Below, one piece after another: positions 63,001 through 64,000 of a stretch of 64,000 nucleotides of DNA (position 1 is its first letter; each line of letters begins with the position of its first letter). The notes below the pieces were generated by a model. That model was not told the DNA's origin, did no database searches, and worked only from the letters and a program-made list of their open reading frames with translations. A program made the position numbers and the translations under genes. Source of the DNA: an uncultured bacterium (GTDB taxonomy: Bacteria; Verrucomicrobiota; Kiritimatiellia; CAIVKH01); assembly GCA_903906425.1 (NCBI GenBank), contig CAIVKH010000131.1, positions 1 through 64,000 on the forward strand, in the 5' to 3' direction.

Positions 63001-64000
63001 CCGAGCGAGCCGCCAGATAAACCGCTGCCGACTTGCAGCGTGCCTGAATTGATGACCGTCCCGCCGCTATAGGTATTGTTGCTGGGGAAAACGACTGTTC
63101 CTGCGCCACTATGCGTCACAACGCCCGCACCGCTGATTGCTCCCAGATTGGTGTGAATGTCGGAACGATTGAATACGACACTTGCATCGTTCGCAATATC
63201 CCCAACCATCGCACCCGAGGTGCCGCCGGCACCAATTTGCAGTGTTCCGCCACTGATGGTCATCCCGCCGGAACTTGTATTTGTTCCAGAAAAAACGAGC
63301 GTACCGGCCGCTGTTTTTGTAATCGGGCCGATTCCGCTGACGTTTCCAGCCATCGTCAGTTTCTGCCCTGCAGCCACCAACCACGGTTGCGCAACCGCCA
63401 GCGAAACATCAAGCGAAACGATGTTTGTTCCGTACGAATCCGTCACTCCATTTTGAACCGTGATCGAGTTGCCCCGTAGATCGAATCCGCCATTCGTGAA
63501 GGTCAGGGCAGCCAGTGACAGGCCGACGAGATTGTTGGTATTGATCTGGGCGTTCGGCGTGCCAAATTGCACGATCGAGCTGTTCGTCGGGGCATCGAAG
63601 ACGTCCCAGTTAAACATGCTGCCCCAATAGTTGTCCATATCTGCGCCGTCCCAGACATAGAGATCGGAACTGACATGTGCCGGCTGATAAACAAGCTGAA
63701 TGTCATTGCCACTTTGTGCGACCGACCATGCGCCGCCGAATGTGTTGATGAAATCCGCGGGCTCAATAGAGATGACGCCGGCATCGAACCCGACGATGGA
63801 ATCTGCGCTTGCAATCTTCTGCGTGTGACCAAGATATGAATTGAAATTCGACGCCAAGCCGGAAACACCCGAGTAGGTGAGCGACGTCAATCGGATCGTG
63901 AACTTGTTGCCGGACGTCGCGGAAATCGTGAGTGTCCCGGTGCAGTTGAGTTTGTCGTAGCCCGGATCACTGCCATACGTGCCAGTGAAATCGTTGACTT
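1..64000 (-). CDS. Giant PATR-repeat adhesin with lectin, PA14 and LamG domains (partial at both ends)
   Basis: A single minus-strand frame (first full codon 63998-63996, last 5-3) appears open across the whole window, giving 21,332 complete codons, roughly 2 MDa, with no start or stop visible. Spot translation at both edges and near 54,000, 45,000, 30,000 and 12,000 stays in frame and gives the same type of protein. The backbone is autotransporter-associated beta-strand repeats (units like SGTNTYSGDT-V--GTL), which in known families form a secreted parallel beta-helix. Inserted domains are three L-type lectins, six classical and two divergent PA14 domains, one LamG and three other ConA-like folds. 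Cys is very rare and no enzymatic domain is evident. The likely role, by inference, is an extracellular or surface adhesin or glycan-binding fibre. The N-terminal signal and the C-terminal export or anchor region are outside the window, so the secretion route cannot be decided. I recognise the family but not a specific named gene. Confidence 0.95.
80..280 (-). repeat. IGEY--GTSTY solenoid module, copy at window edge
   Basis: It reads QTGGVMNVTSAGLNYYMRIG, DSAGETSKYTIVGGQLNVSN, DQISVGYDGFGVLNMAGGSV. It is closest to the copy near 31.0 kb (FRVGLWANETSTYNM, VGWDGGGVWQMSGS). It continues through NAAGNVVSGDDGGIWNLTGG and TLSLG to the edge, so the coding sequence continues downstream with no sign of a C-terminal domain. 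Confidence 0.6.
2634..3092 (-). other. PA14 domain, copy 6
   Basis: It starts ALAGDYIAGGTNAATGYFAT, then LMNQYFATNNPAHLYMTSEE, NFPSPYNIANTLFQARYRGK, DVSGTYMFYTASDDGSMLW, IDGLPVVNNDNNQAVTERTG and LASGLHDITLGYFNSGTAFG. The SDDGSMLWIDG core is the best match to the PA14 consensus in the window. Confidence 0.87.
3560..3607. repeat. Paired palindrome, site a
   Basis: TTCCAATGGTTGTAA at 3560-3574 (one arm degraded) and TTCCAATGATTGGAA at 3593-3607 (perfect), starts 33 bp apart. The coding strand reads LPIIGI and TTIGNV. The third homologous module, coding VFATFTAFEGG near 6.04 kb, has the same length but no palindrome. Confidence 0.8.
5037..5535 (-). other. PA14 domain, copy 5
   Basis: It opens GLAGDYIATNTLLASLASAS, then LLNQCFATNNMNHLYGSADA, GANFQSPYYGGNGITTTN, RWRGKYNAQTAGSYTFYTAS, DNSSMLWIDGTAVVSNNYSQ, ERNGSITLVAGQHDIVIAFG. 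SDD is SDN. It has a longer N-terminal loop than copy 6 (extra LLASLASASPVNS). Its sequence is otherwise close to the copy 2.4 kb downstream (LNQYFATNN, SDDGSMLWIDG), indicating a relatively young duplication. Confidence 0.86.
7165..7515 (-). other. Divergent PA14-like domain, copy 2
   Basis: The residues include NDFGGNTTWVFSGYLMNTNS, VTYTFAENEDEVTWLKIDN, VVLNDGAWNTPTLGTITLSP, GMHVFNLRVYNGGGGAGPSS and WWPANYTLGVAYDPLGRG. The W-GYL...Y-FAEN-D--TWL-ID....L-PG-H-F-LR--NGGGGAG order matches the copy at 52.4-52.9 kb. The block that contains it (9.0 to 6.4 kb) lacks a classical PA14 and is the one odd member among the C-terminal tandem modules. Confidence 0.6.
10146..10620 (-). other. PA14 domain, copy 4
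   Basis: It starts GLAGEFMDTFGCAWNNAFPG, continues with LYSTNNPSYLYISTEAGSNF, RHRGKINIPATGAYQFFLTS, DDASALYVDGNQMVYKNG and LTAGLHDIVIVMGNGTGGAY. LWIDG is LYVDG. It is the first of the PA14-bearing tandem modules at the C-terminal side of the window and is preceded by RGNGFTGGMNILNGTVVMSN, a segment repeated before copies 5 and 6. Confidence 0.82.
11078..11125. repeat. Paired palindrome, site b
   Basis: TTCCAATGTTTGTAA at 11078-11092 (one arm degraded) and TTCCAATCATTGGAA at 11111-11125 (perfect), starts 33 bp apart. The coding strand reads LPMIGI and TNIGNS. Here both units sit in the same codon phase, unlike sites c to g. Confidence 0.78.
12350..12520 (-). repeat. IGEY--GTSTY solenoid module, copy at 12.4 kb
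   Basis: It reads GGRAFMIGEYGAETSTFNMY, GGTLSVPNGITYLTWNGAAG and IWNLIGGSASLYQM, followed by TGILDLNGGSLTIGAGG. It aligns well with the copy at 37.2 kb (RAFQIGEYPMGTSTY, WNGAQGNWNLFGG). Confidence 0.65.
14776..15232 (-). other. PA14 domain, copy 3
   Basis: It opens GLMGRYYNTGTADAYFQTL, then FSTLTPTMMCYSAASGSN, FPSPYGIGGAGNNNAGN, VHAGKFNAQTAGTYTFGTR, SDDQSAIWVDGQYVVG and LTAGLHDIVLGYGQGGGGFG. It carries a Cys in the opening region, unusual in this protein. It is closest in layout to the PA14 at 47.5-48.0 kb (GLMGQFYN, SDDQAALWIDG), and both follow a lectin. Confidence 0.85.
15706..16332 (-). other. L-type lectin domain, copy 3
   Basis: It starts GVTGAGWRVNNNALSSPP, then LTLTDGTNSEARSAFYTAQF, FIARFTYTPSGNRGADGASF, IIQNSGSGTNAIG, SMAVGICIYAPNTQGI, VAYDPSFQSVSVYLAEQNS, GYVGFAGGTGGQNAVQK and ISNFTIN. 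ADGASF is intact; the last signature is YVGFAGG rather than YVGFSGG. It is followed after a short PATR run by a PA14 domain, the same lectin-then-PA14 order as at 49-47.5 kb. Confidence 0.83.
16333..19014 (-). repeat. PATR runs and LQGMNTDRTEY segment before lectin 3
   Basis: About 890 residues. From the N side: TLGLVKIGTNTLALSGINSF, a charged unit with EFNITGGGKVLNKIALP, then GGVNDFIATTNIVNKGVLAI and GTGVLTLTNNNAFVGNTVV. An FDD cassette lies at about 16,905, followed by NGFSGTVTLSQGIIQM and LQGMNTDRTEYQGPFTGFVS. That last segment also precedes lectin 1 at 49.2 kb. A lectin-less version (LQGMNTDRTSFDGQLAGSVG) occurs near 46.2 kb. Confidence 0.7.
19015..19200 (-). repeat. GLGW---GAIRL module, copy 3
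   Basis: The residues are GQGWPEALGNAGAIRLEN, GSVLSGPITLAANSHIGVW, and TITGTITGPAYELELGVSGG. GLGW is GQGW here. The downstream NTNAFSSGGLTMNGGTLQLN then GFNYSFSNLLGAAG matches the segment following copy 1 (NAFSRGPMNVASGNLNLN, GYDLSFSMLTGAVG), so copies 1 and 3 share a longer block than copy 2. Confidence 0.68.
20476..20521. repeat. Paired palindrome, site c
   Basis: TTCCAAACATTGGAA at 20476-20490 and TTCCAATCCCTGGAA at 20507-20521, starts 31 bp apart. The coding strand reads IPGIGNL and NSNVWK. It corresponds to site d in the homologous module 20 kb away. The outer TTCCAA and TTGGAA arms are better conserved than the centre. Confidence 0.78.
20522..20790 (-). repeat. FTIGAGGATLD/TNVW module, copy 3
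   Basis: It reads SLGTLPFTNSQFVFNGGSIL, YNGGDSPSDTNSSRAFTIGA, AGAILDAQNTDTNVWRLTDG and GQPLASLGGTLTLQGTN then AQMDKAIPGIG. It matches the copies at 42.55 and 40.32 kb. It runs into palindrome pair c, as copy 2 runs into pair d. Confidence 0.7.
22945..23195 (-). other. GSGY--AP repeat domain, copy 2
   Basis: The residues are VTSLTWNGNVSGYIGAPHV, FISGGGGSNATAVALFDYT, GTVTGVVLTSAGAGYTDVPS and ASLIGGGMPSNGTAVTAS. It corresponds to copy 1 at 43.0-43.26 kb. In both places it lies after an aromatic-ladder region and before a GGL-K-G-G-L-L PATR run, so the pair marks a shared larger arrangement about 20 kb apart. Confidence 0.68.
23701..24165 (-). repeat. Aromatic-ladder solenoid, about 25-residue period
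   Basis: At least five consecutive near-regular units are visible: YVGNGGLGIYNHTGGTYTNT, YVGVNGTATGWFYQVNGPAY, VVGHNNGAHGMFYHLGDSVT, YVGNNAGAFGGYYQTNGSLA and DIGYAAAGVYGFYQLSGGSA. Each has (Y/V/D)-(V/I)-G near the start and a paired aromatic (FY, YY, FY or IY) eleven or so residues later. The period is about 25 residues (75 bp). Stacking these would put aromatic pairs in register along one face, as in carbohydrate-binding solenoids. This is inference: no fold has been computed. Confidence 0.75.
24166..27249 (-). repeat. PATR runs around the FDD cassette near 25,530
   Basis: About 1,030 residues of PATR-type repeats including LAGSQNNTYTG, SGNTRVEAGTLTLMD, TNTQTLSGIGKHTGTTTIQG and NAVTWLLGTNTYSGGT. 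An unusual unit near 26.7-26.9 kb (RNGGGTDYGKLAFTLRSPGG then SFILGGSNGGRVTHSGNTR) keeps the length of a repeat but changes its consensus. Near 24.3-24.5 kb, GPGQVFIQGAGTMIWSNNMT and GGGFDCRITSLTLTNAIL lead into the aromatic ladder. Confidence 0.7.
26058..26104. repeat. Paired palindrome, site e
   Basis: TTCCAATGATTGGAA at 26058-26072 (the same 15 bases as at 56382) and a decayed partner TTCCAACGGCTGAAA at 26090-26104, starts 32 bp apart. The coding strand reads SAVGNY and NFQSLEG. The second unit has lost symmetry at several positions, making this the most degenerate of the closing-segment sites. Confidence 0.75.
27250..27438 (-). repeat. GLGW---GAIRL module, copy 2
   Basis: The visible residues are GLGWMESAGGGNNLGAIRIE, GVTFSGPVILDDNARIGNW, GGDGTIAGAISGNGNLELWN. 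It aligns with the copies near 33.2 and 19.1 kb. It is followed by GSQNNTYTGDTIVATLAYLR and a Trp-rich region (EWAYEGWSTSCTGLLVLTAA near 26.9 kb) not seen elsewhere in the window. Confidence 0.68.
28516..29162 (-). other. ConA-like (LamG-like) domain, LWLDA type, copy 3
   Basis: It opens IPGLLVWLDANNVTGAG, then TSWVNLAPSSPAGNFTNV, SFVHFQNGPMFTND, NWLLGYDGGYMNRAYFN, CNHLYEGLIDSAGVGYAYNN and closes GDVGELFVFTNVLTTAQRV then IEQYMQAKWWG. The strand order is as in the other two copies, but the W-DK-G motif has become WVNLAP and the ending YMQAKWWG, so this copy is the most diverged. It follows FGA copy 2 with only a short PATR unit between. Confidence 0.72.
29310..29935 (-). other. FGA cassette, copy 2
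   Basis: A lead segment (TNVWEFDVNTNDMLVVTN ... VQYTGPVSGAGPSALYVANP) precedes KPWTGGGADTYWLTANNW, PSPGDILSFGAPFNT, INFTNNAGLFTLNGNAIT and TTNRNLNAQNGNLTLTGPIS. It matches copy 1 at 58.26-58.88 kb in every core element and in the preceding GTLSPGTNG---F-VGSLTLN spacer. The two copies are about 28.95 kb apart and divide the window into two similarly organised halves. Confidence 0.7.
30945..31120 (-). repeat. IGEY--GTSTY solenoid module, copy at 31 kb
   Basis: It reads GSTFRVGLWANETSTYNMVS, GLLTVSNDIVYVGWDGGGVW and QMSGSTATVYGVQVSG. IGEY is replaced by VGLW, but ETSTYNM and the VGWDGGGVWQM core match the other copies. It is followed by a run of eight consecutive glycine-rich residues (GGGGGGHG) and then LASGRLEIGGGGILN, an unusually glycine-rich stretch even for this protein. 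Confidence 0.6.
32037..32083. repeat. Paired palindrome, site f
   Basis: TTCCAATTGTTGGAA at 32037-32051 and TTCCAACCATTGGAG at 32069-32083, starts 32 bp apart. The coding strand reads SPMVGNY and NFQQLEG. The arrangement and codon phases are the same as at site g, 24 kb away, although the surrounding module content differs. Confidence 0.8.
33100..33285 (-). repeat. GLGW---GAIRL module, copy 1
   Basis: The residues are GLGWFDSQTNNGAIRLRG, PVVTGPITITNNARIGAWKG and EGGAINGPISGNYEVEFYGG. The same module appears at 27.25-27.44 and 19.0-19.2 kb. The conserved pattern is GLGW....GAIR-E-G----GPI-L--NA-IG-W...I-G-I-G--ELE. It is about 62 residues and probably two beta-helix coils with a conserved Trp at each corner. 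Confidence 0.7.
37210..37380 (-). repeat. IGEY--GTSTY solenoid module, copy at 37 kb
   Basis: It reads NRAFQIGEYPMGTSTYSQAG, GSLYVTNGLFFLPWNGAQGN and WNLFGGTSVVYQI. It belongs to a four-copy family whose other members are near 31.0, 12.4 and 0.2 kb. The conserved pattern is F-IGEY---TSTY---GG-L-V-NG---L-WNG--G-WNL-GG, a solenoid coil with aromatic residues at repeated positions. It lies between two PATR runs. Confidence 0.65.
38251..38885 (-). other. L-type lectin domain, copy 2
   Basis: It starts GGNGTGWNVISTNFVGP, followed by LLLTDNVANEGRTAFYGSQF, FTASFTYLAAGNKAADGFAF, VMHNAAGGTNVIG, SLAVGFNLYNNNTVG, VNLTNGNPVNMTISYNP, TAYVGFSGGVGGSLSSQ and YITNFLF. ADGFAF and YVGFSGG are intact. Unlike copies 1 and 3 it is not preceded by the LQGMN-DRT segment but by GGGRVFIGGQDSGGANYTG, a glycine-rich solenoid turn. 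Length is about 210 residues. Confidence 0.83.
40276..40321. repeat. Paired palindrome, site d
   Basis: TTCCAACGATTGGAA at 40276-40290 and TTCCAATGCTTGGAA at 40307-40321, starts 31 bp apart. On the coding strand they are read within LPSIGNL and NSNRWK, in two different codon phases. The intervening coding-strand DNA is ATT-rich (TTGGAAATTTGG...) like the spacer at the other sites. Confidence 0.8.
40322..40580 (-). repeat. FTIGAGGATLD/TNVW module, copy 2
   Basis: It reads DLGQLNADASQIQVNGATIQ, YIGSDNSSAAGSGWAF, TIGAAGATLDSRTTGTN, VWRISDAAYPLAGSGG and DGQLDKALPSIG. It corresponds residue for residue to the copy at 42.55-42.8 kb and to the one at 20.5-20.8 kb. It runs directly into the palindrome-bearing segment at 40276-40321 and then a PATR unit (SGNNTYSGKTLINAGTL). 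Confidence 0.7.
42548..42800 (-). repeat. FTIGAGGATLD/TNVW module, copy 1
   Basis: The visible sequence is GQLGYDASQMLLDGGTLQYL, then RSFTIGAGGATLDNQTTGTN, VWEIEDSGYPIVSLSTG and GELDKAIPGAGSLAKTNTGR. The same module occurs near 40.3-40.6 and 20.5-20.8 kb. In this copy the DNA coding AIPGAGSLAKTNTGRW does not contain the paired palindromes found at the equivalent place in the other two, although its length is identical. Confidence 0.7.
43030..43262 (-). other. GSGY--AP repeat domain, copy 1
   Basis: The residues are TNISIGSGGSGYIGAPLVV, IGGNGTGATAIAQ, GTVTNILITSPGYGYTAVPT and ITLSNGGFIVAATVG. Two half-repeats share the pattern I----GSGY---P-V-I-GG-G-GA-A-A, a short beta unit known from many secreted bacterial and phage-tail-type proteins, for which I know no assigned function. 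It is followed by NVSGGLTKLGIGTLALSNRS, the next PATR run. The second copy is at 22945-23195. Confidence 0.7.
43265..43930 (-). repeat. Aromatic-rich solenoid repeats
   Basis: Residues run SVVVGSGGASADYLTLGLNG, GYGYYQMNAGTLLTGQLAPG, HGGNGVFDMYGGTVTVNGG, EINIWNGTMISPSSNKFGFG, then KSVINLNGGVLIAKQILQSN. The units (G-G-Y-M--G-L-V--) are about 25-30 residues and differ from standard PATR in carrying a regularly placed aromatic (Y, F or W) before the turn. This is the same style as the block at 23,701-24,165. It ends with LALVNFNGGTLQALGG and runs into the GSGY domain. Confidence 0.65.
45211..45668 (-). other. PA14 domain, copy 2
   Basis: It opens GLLGQYYTFTANPVGYST, continues with HFATNSPSHLVSSLGAGSE, YFPPPYNVGGNGRNNQG, VWMGKFSAPTNGLYVFGL, then ASDDASMMWLDGNMTV and LSAGLHDILFGFGQGMGGYG. 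The core reads SDDASMMWLDG rather than the usual LWIDG. Copy 1 (47.5-48.0 kb) and this one lie about 2.3 kb apart, each followed by the same T-AG-ISGNGGI-K-GTN repeat entry, and so are probably products of one module duplication. Confidence 0.85.
47550..47998 (-). other. PA14 domain, copy 1
   Basis: It begins GLMGQFYNVNNGNYTSL and contains FPAPYNVGNNGNNGAGN, SIFWMGKYNAPVAGSYGF, MISDDQAALWIDGQFVIQ, and LAAGLHDIAITLSQGTGGYY. The order Y-F--SDD-S-LWIDG...L-AG-HDI...-----GG is the classical PA14 signature; PA14 domains are beta-barrels found in glycosidases, adhesins and toxins and often bind glycans. It is followed by a PATR-like segment (QITNGTFAGTISGNGGINK). Confidence 0.85.
48481..49116 (-). 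other. L-type lectin domain, copy 1
   Basis: The domain starts GNGTGWRVNNTVITNTPITG, then LMVMDGTLNAARSAFYTTPV, FTASFTYTVMG, YADGATFIIQND, ANYLAISLNIYG, VNLTNGNPINVSLTYNS and WGYVGFSGGAGGSSSTQTF. The YADGATF and YVGFSGG signatures are those of legume/bacterial L-type lectins, where the Asp of ADG helps bind sugar and calcium. All are retained, so it may be functional. Length, about 212 residues, is normal for the family. It is preceded by a conserved segment LQGMNSDRTEYRGTISGNVG (about 49.2 kb) that is also found before copy 3. Confidence 0.85.
50655..51338 (-). other. ConA-like (LamG-like) domain, LWLDA type, copy 2
   Basis: It opens ANLALWLDTSDTNYITMD, followed by KVSAWKDKAGSTNTVYQ, PTYATNTINGNAVIQF, TTIFFVSREVGGVNA, then DTVAHMYEAVIRGPGSNSEI, and closes CDFGEVLVFTRTLPLAERM with VESYLAAKW. 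It differs from copy 1 by carrying a HMYEAVIRGPGS loop, which is echoed as HLYEGLIDSAGV in copy 3. Copies 2 and 3 therefore look like closer relatives of each other than of copy 1. One Cys occurs in the closing strand. It is preceded by a short PATR run and followed by a run leading to the FDD cassette near 49,680. Confidence 0.75.
52370..52915 (-). other. Divergent PA14-like domain, copy 1
   Basis: The residues include YKLVAVQDTALIVDSGTYYG, KMGEHFNGGANTS, EEWLYKGQVYDADGNFSFG, DDFTWITIDGTNRLNNGTW, and NAGWHDLEIRLENGGGGAGA. The W-YKG...F-F....DD-TW-TIDG...GWH-LEIR--N-GGGAG order matches a PA14-like beta-barrel, but it lacks the opening LAG-Y segment of the classical copies in this protein. A relative with the same WLKID and NGGGGAG features lies at 7165-7515. 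By analogy PA14 domains bind carbohydrate. Confidence 0.6.
53497..54114 (-). other. LamG/ConA-like jellyroll domain
   Basis: It starts with YAIYYSFDNIVNGGVVNEG, then ASFSNGAAIVTGFRGNALGL, ISLAGGNWTFSSWYYN, QQRGWHMLTAVASGSTTTFF, IDGVQVGSPA and finally AERIDEVYVYTNALTASQV. The pattern (SFD...V.D.SG...G...G..GN.L.......V.I......TFS.W......W...........F.IDG...........DEV.....L) fits a canonical LamG domain of about 205 residues. It is the only copy of this subtype in the window. The IDE in place of the more usual IDD before the last strand still suits the calcium-edge position of the fold. Confidence 0.82.
54615..55262 (-). other. ConA-like (LamG-like) domain, LWLDA type, copy 1
   Basis: The domain opens GLLYWLDASDPGSVILGSG, continues with VAAWNDKTGHGYNFLQ, QPIYVTNALNGKPVVRF, VFIVNKP and WVYINGVAGNGFVGLN, and closes GDIAEVLVFSNALTTVQRQ then IESYLTNKWLA. 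Length is about 215 residues. This order of strands (LDA-D, W-DK-G, NG-P-V-F, AEVLVF, IE-YL--KW) is a laminin-G/ConA-like jellyroll common in PVC surface proteins and usually inferred to bind glycans. It sits between PATR runs right after the first FDD module. Binding specificity cannot be read from the sequence. Confidence 0.75.
56016..58259 (-). repeat. PATR repeat block between FGA copy 1 and the first FDD cassette
   Basis: About 750 residues of PATR units, including GVTLTGTNTYRGITTVGTG, GTLILSGVNTYTGQTVIAGG and GAGTNTLSGTNTFVGSLIV. The block ends with a closing segment containing VFDVSPIVGNYKLQSF and QSLEGYGAVTGALALSSG, then GVLSFGNSLSLAGQTFQFDL. One of the paired palindromes (56382-56428) is embedded there. 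Small variations include a GGLVVLAKTNSGSGHAVGGG stretch near 57.6 kb that breaks the repeat rhythm. No globular domain is visible. Confidence 0.75.
56382..56428. repeat. Paired palindrome, site g
   Basis: Two 15-bp units lie 32 bp apart start to start: TTCCAATGATTGGAA at 56382-56396 (perfect around a central G) and TTCCAACGATTGGAG at 56414-56428. On the coding strand they are read as SPIVGNY and SFQSLEG, in different codon phases. This is the first of three sites in closing segments of the DVS--VGNY----FQ-LEG type, the others being 32037 and 26058. Confidence 0.8.
58260..58880 (-). other. FGA cassette, copy 1
   Basis: A lead segment (NIYEFMSGPPATNDVTLV ... SLIGFPGPIAGTGALSTL) is followed by NPWTGLSDTNWTTAGNW, then DGDLLNFGAFNN, a TFTNGGPNFVLNGNSVNL strand and GGTRTLNATNGAITINGT. 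This differs from the 19 FDD cassettes: the conserved core is W-G--D--W-TA-NW...GD-L-FGA. The only other copy lies at 29.3-29.9 kb. Both copies are preceded by the same GTL-PG...SLTLN--STN-(Y/W)EF spacer, so a block of at least 600 bp is shared. Its function is unknown; it is probably a beta-sandwich linker between PATR stalks. Confidence 0.7.
58890..63379 (-). repeat. N-proximal PATR repeat block
   Basis: About 1,500 residues are almost pure PATR units, each roughly 25-35 residues. Examples are GAGTVVFPSNNTYSGGT, GAGVLTLSANANTYGGNT, GSGTLYLNGTNTFSG and GAGTWVLPGANNFTG. Typical side motifs such as SGTLQVGSGLSGGSLGSGG and NNATLKFQRS (strand-turn-strand around an asparagine or serine turn) recur. 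No globular insert is visible here. This is the longest stretch without a recognisable domain and is predicted to be a continuous beta-helix stalk. It ends with a spacer (FVNGGLLGGAGIISG, then NAGGGLTPGNSISN) leading into the first FGA cassette. Confidence 0.85.
63380..63660 (-). other. PATR entry cassette (YVWDG...NWDVFDAP type)
   Basis: Residues read DLYVWDGADMDNYWG, then MFNWDVFDAPTNSSIVQFG, ALTFTNGGFDLRGNSITV and PWLVAAGQKLTMAGNVSGIG. This is the usual opening of a PATR module: a Trp-rich NW segment, an F-N strand, a G--ITL strand, and an end that leads directly into the first G-GTL-FSG repeat. It differs from both the FDD cassette and the FGA cassette found downstream, making it a third linker class in the same protein. 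It follows the closing segment of the previous module, marking a module boundary near 63,670. Confidence 0.6.
63678..63998 (-). other. C-terminal tail segment of a preceding PATR module
   Basis: The first visible residues contain FTIRLTSLTYSG, ASNFNSYLGHTQKIASA, then IVGFDAGVISIEPADF and WSVAQSGNDIQLVYQP. This arrangement (KL-SL...G--ANF...W-IA...I-GF--..F-V...F-N...F-V---GN-L-L-Y-P) is what I know as the closing segment of PATR modules in PVC-type proteins. It normally follows a PATR block. Its presence at the window edge therefore indicates at least one more PATR module upstream, beyond 64000. The assignment rests on recalled family style, not on a search. Confidence 0.6.

Noticed and set aside
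1-64000. Reading the window as a pseudogene or as several fused or adjacent genes
   Set aside because: No frameshift or stop was seen, domain signatures are intact in each copy, and module boundaries are joined by in-frame repeats. Separate genes would need starts, stops and ribosome sites, none of which is visible in the coding frame.
1-64000. tRNA, rRNA, insertion sequence or prophage content
   Set aside because: No such sequence was recognised on either strand. The only repeats are the in-frame protein-coding modules and the palindrome pairs.

Overview
The window is one uninterrupted piece of a single giant protein-coding gene on the minus strand. The minus-strand frame whose codons start at positions leaving remainder 2 on division by 3 (first full codon 63998-63996, last 5-3) reads as coherent protein at both edges. 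It also reads coherently at every internal point I spot-checked (about 54,000, 45,000, 30,000 and 12,000). I saw no stop codon in this frame: at least 21,332 codons, open at both ends. The start, signal peptide, C-terminal anchor or beta-barrel, promoter and terminator all lie outside the window. There is no intergenic DNA, RNA gene, transposon or CRISPR array, and I interpret all plus-strand and off-frame open frames as shadows.

The protein is rich in Gly, Thr, Asn, Ser, Ala and Val and very poor in Cys. It is made mainly of autotransporter-associated beta-strand repeats (PATR type, pattern G-GTLTLSG-NTYSG-T-V--GTL), which predict a parallel beta-helix stalk. Set into the stalk are probable carbohydrate-binding or adhesive domains: three L-type lectins, six classical and two divergent PA14 domains, one LamG domain, and three concanavalin A-like domains of the LWLD...E-YL--KW type. 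I saw no obvious enzymatic domain. The best reading is a gigantic secreted or surface adhesin. Composition (moderately high GC by eye) and the PATR/PA14/lectin/LamG mix point to the PVC superphylum (Verrucomicrobiota, Kiritimatiellota or Lentisphaerota). That is an inference from protein style only.

Layout from N to C (high to low coordinate): 64.0-63.4 kb holds the end of a previous PATR module and a new entry cassette. 63.4-58.9 kb is a dense PATR block, and 58.9-58.26 kb a first FGA cassette. 56-39 kb is the first domain-rich section, with LamG-like, LamG, PA14-like and LamG-like domains, lectin 1 and two PA14 domains. 39-30 kb holds lectin 2 and PATR modules, and 29.9-29.3 kb the second FGA cassette. 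29.2-16 kb holds a LamG-like domain, an aromatic-ladder solenoid and lectin 3. 15.2-1 kb carries PA14-bearing modules that look recently tandem-duplicated. A linker cassette (W-G...WD...NW...FDD) recurs 19 times at a basic period near 2.4 kb (about 800 residues), so the gene has a clear super-repeat architecture.

The most unusual signal is at DNA level. Seven sites carry paired 15-bp near-palindromes of the type TTCCAATNATTGGAA, spaced 31-33 bp start to start. They fall in three unrelated module contexts and, taken together, in all three codon phases. Homologous modules without the pair have the same length, so this looks like a DNA element overprinted on the coding sequence rather than a conserved peptide.
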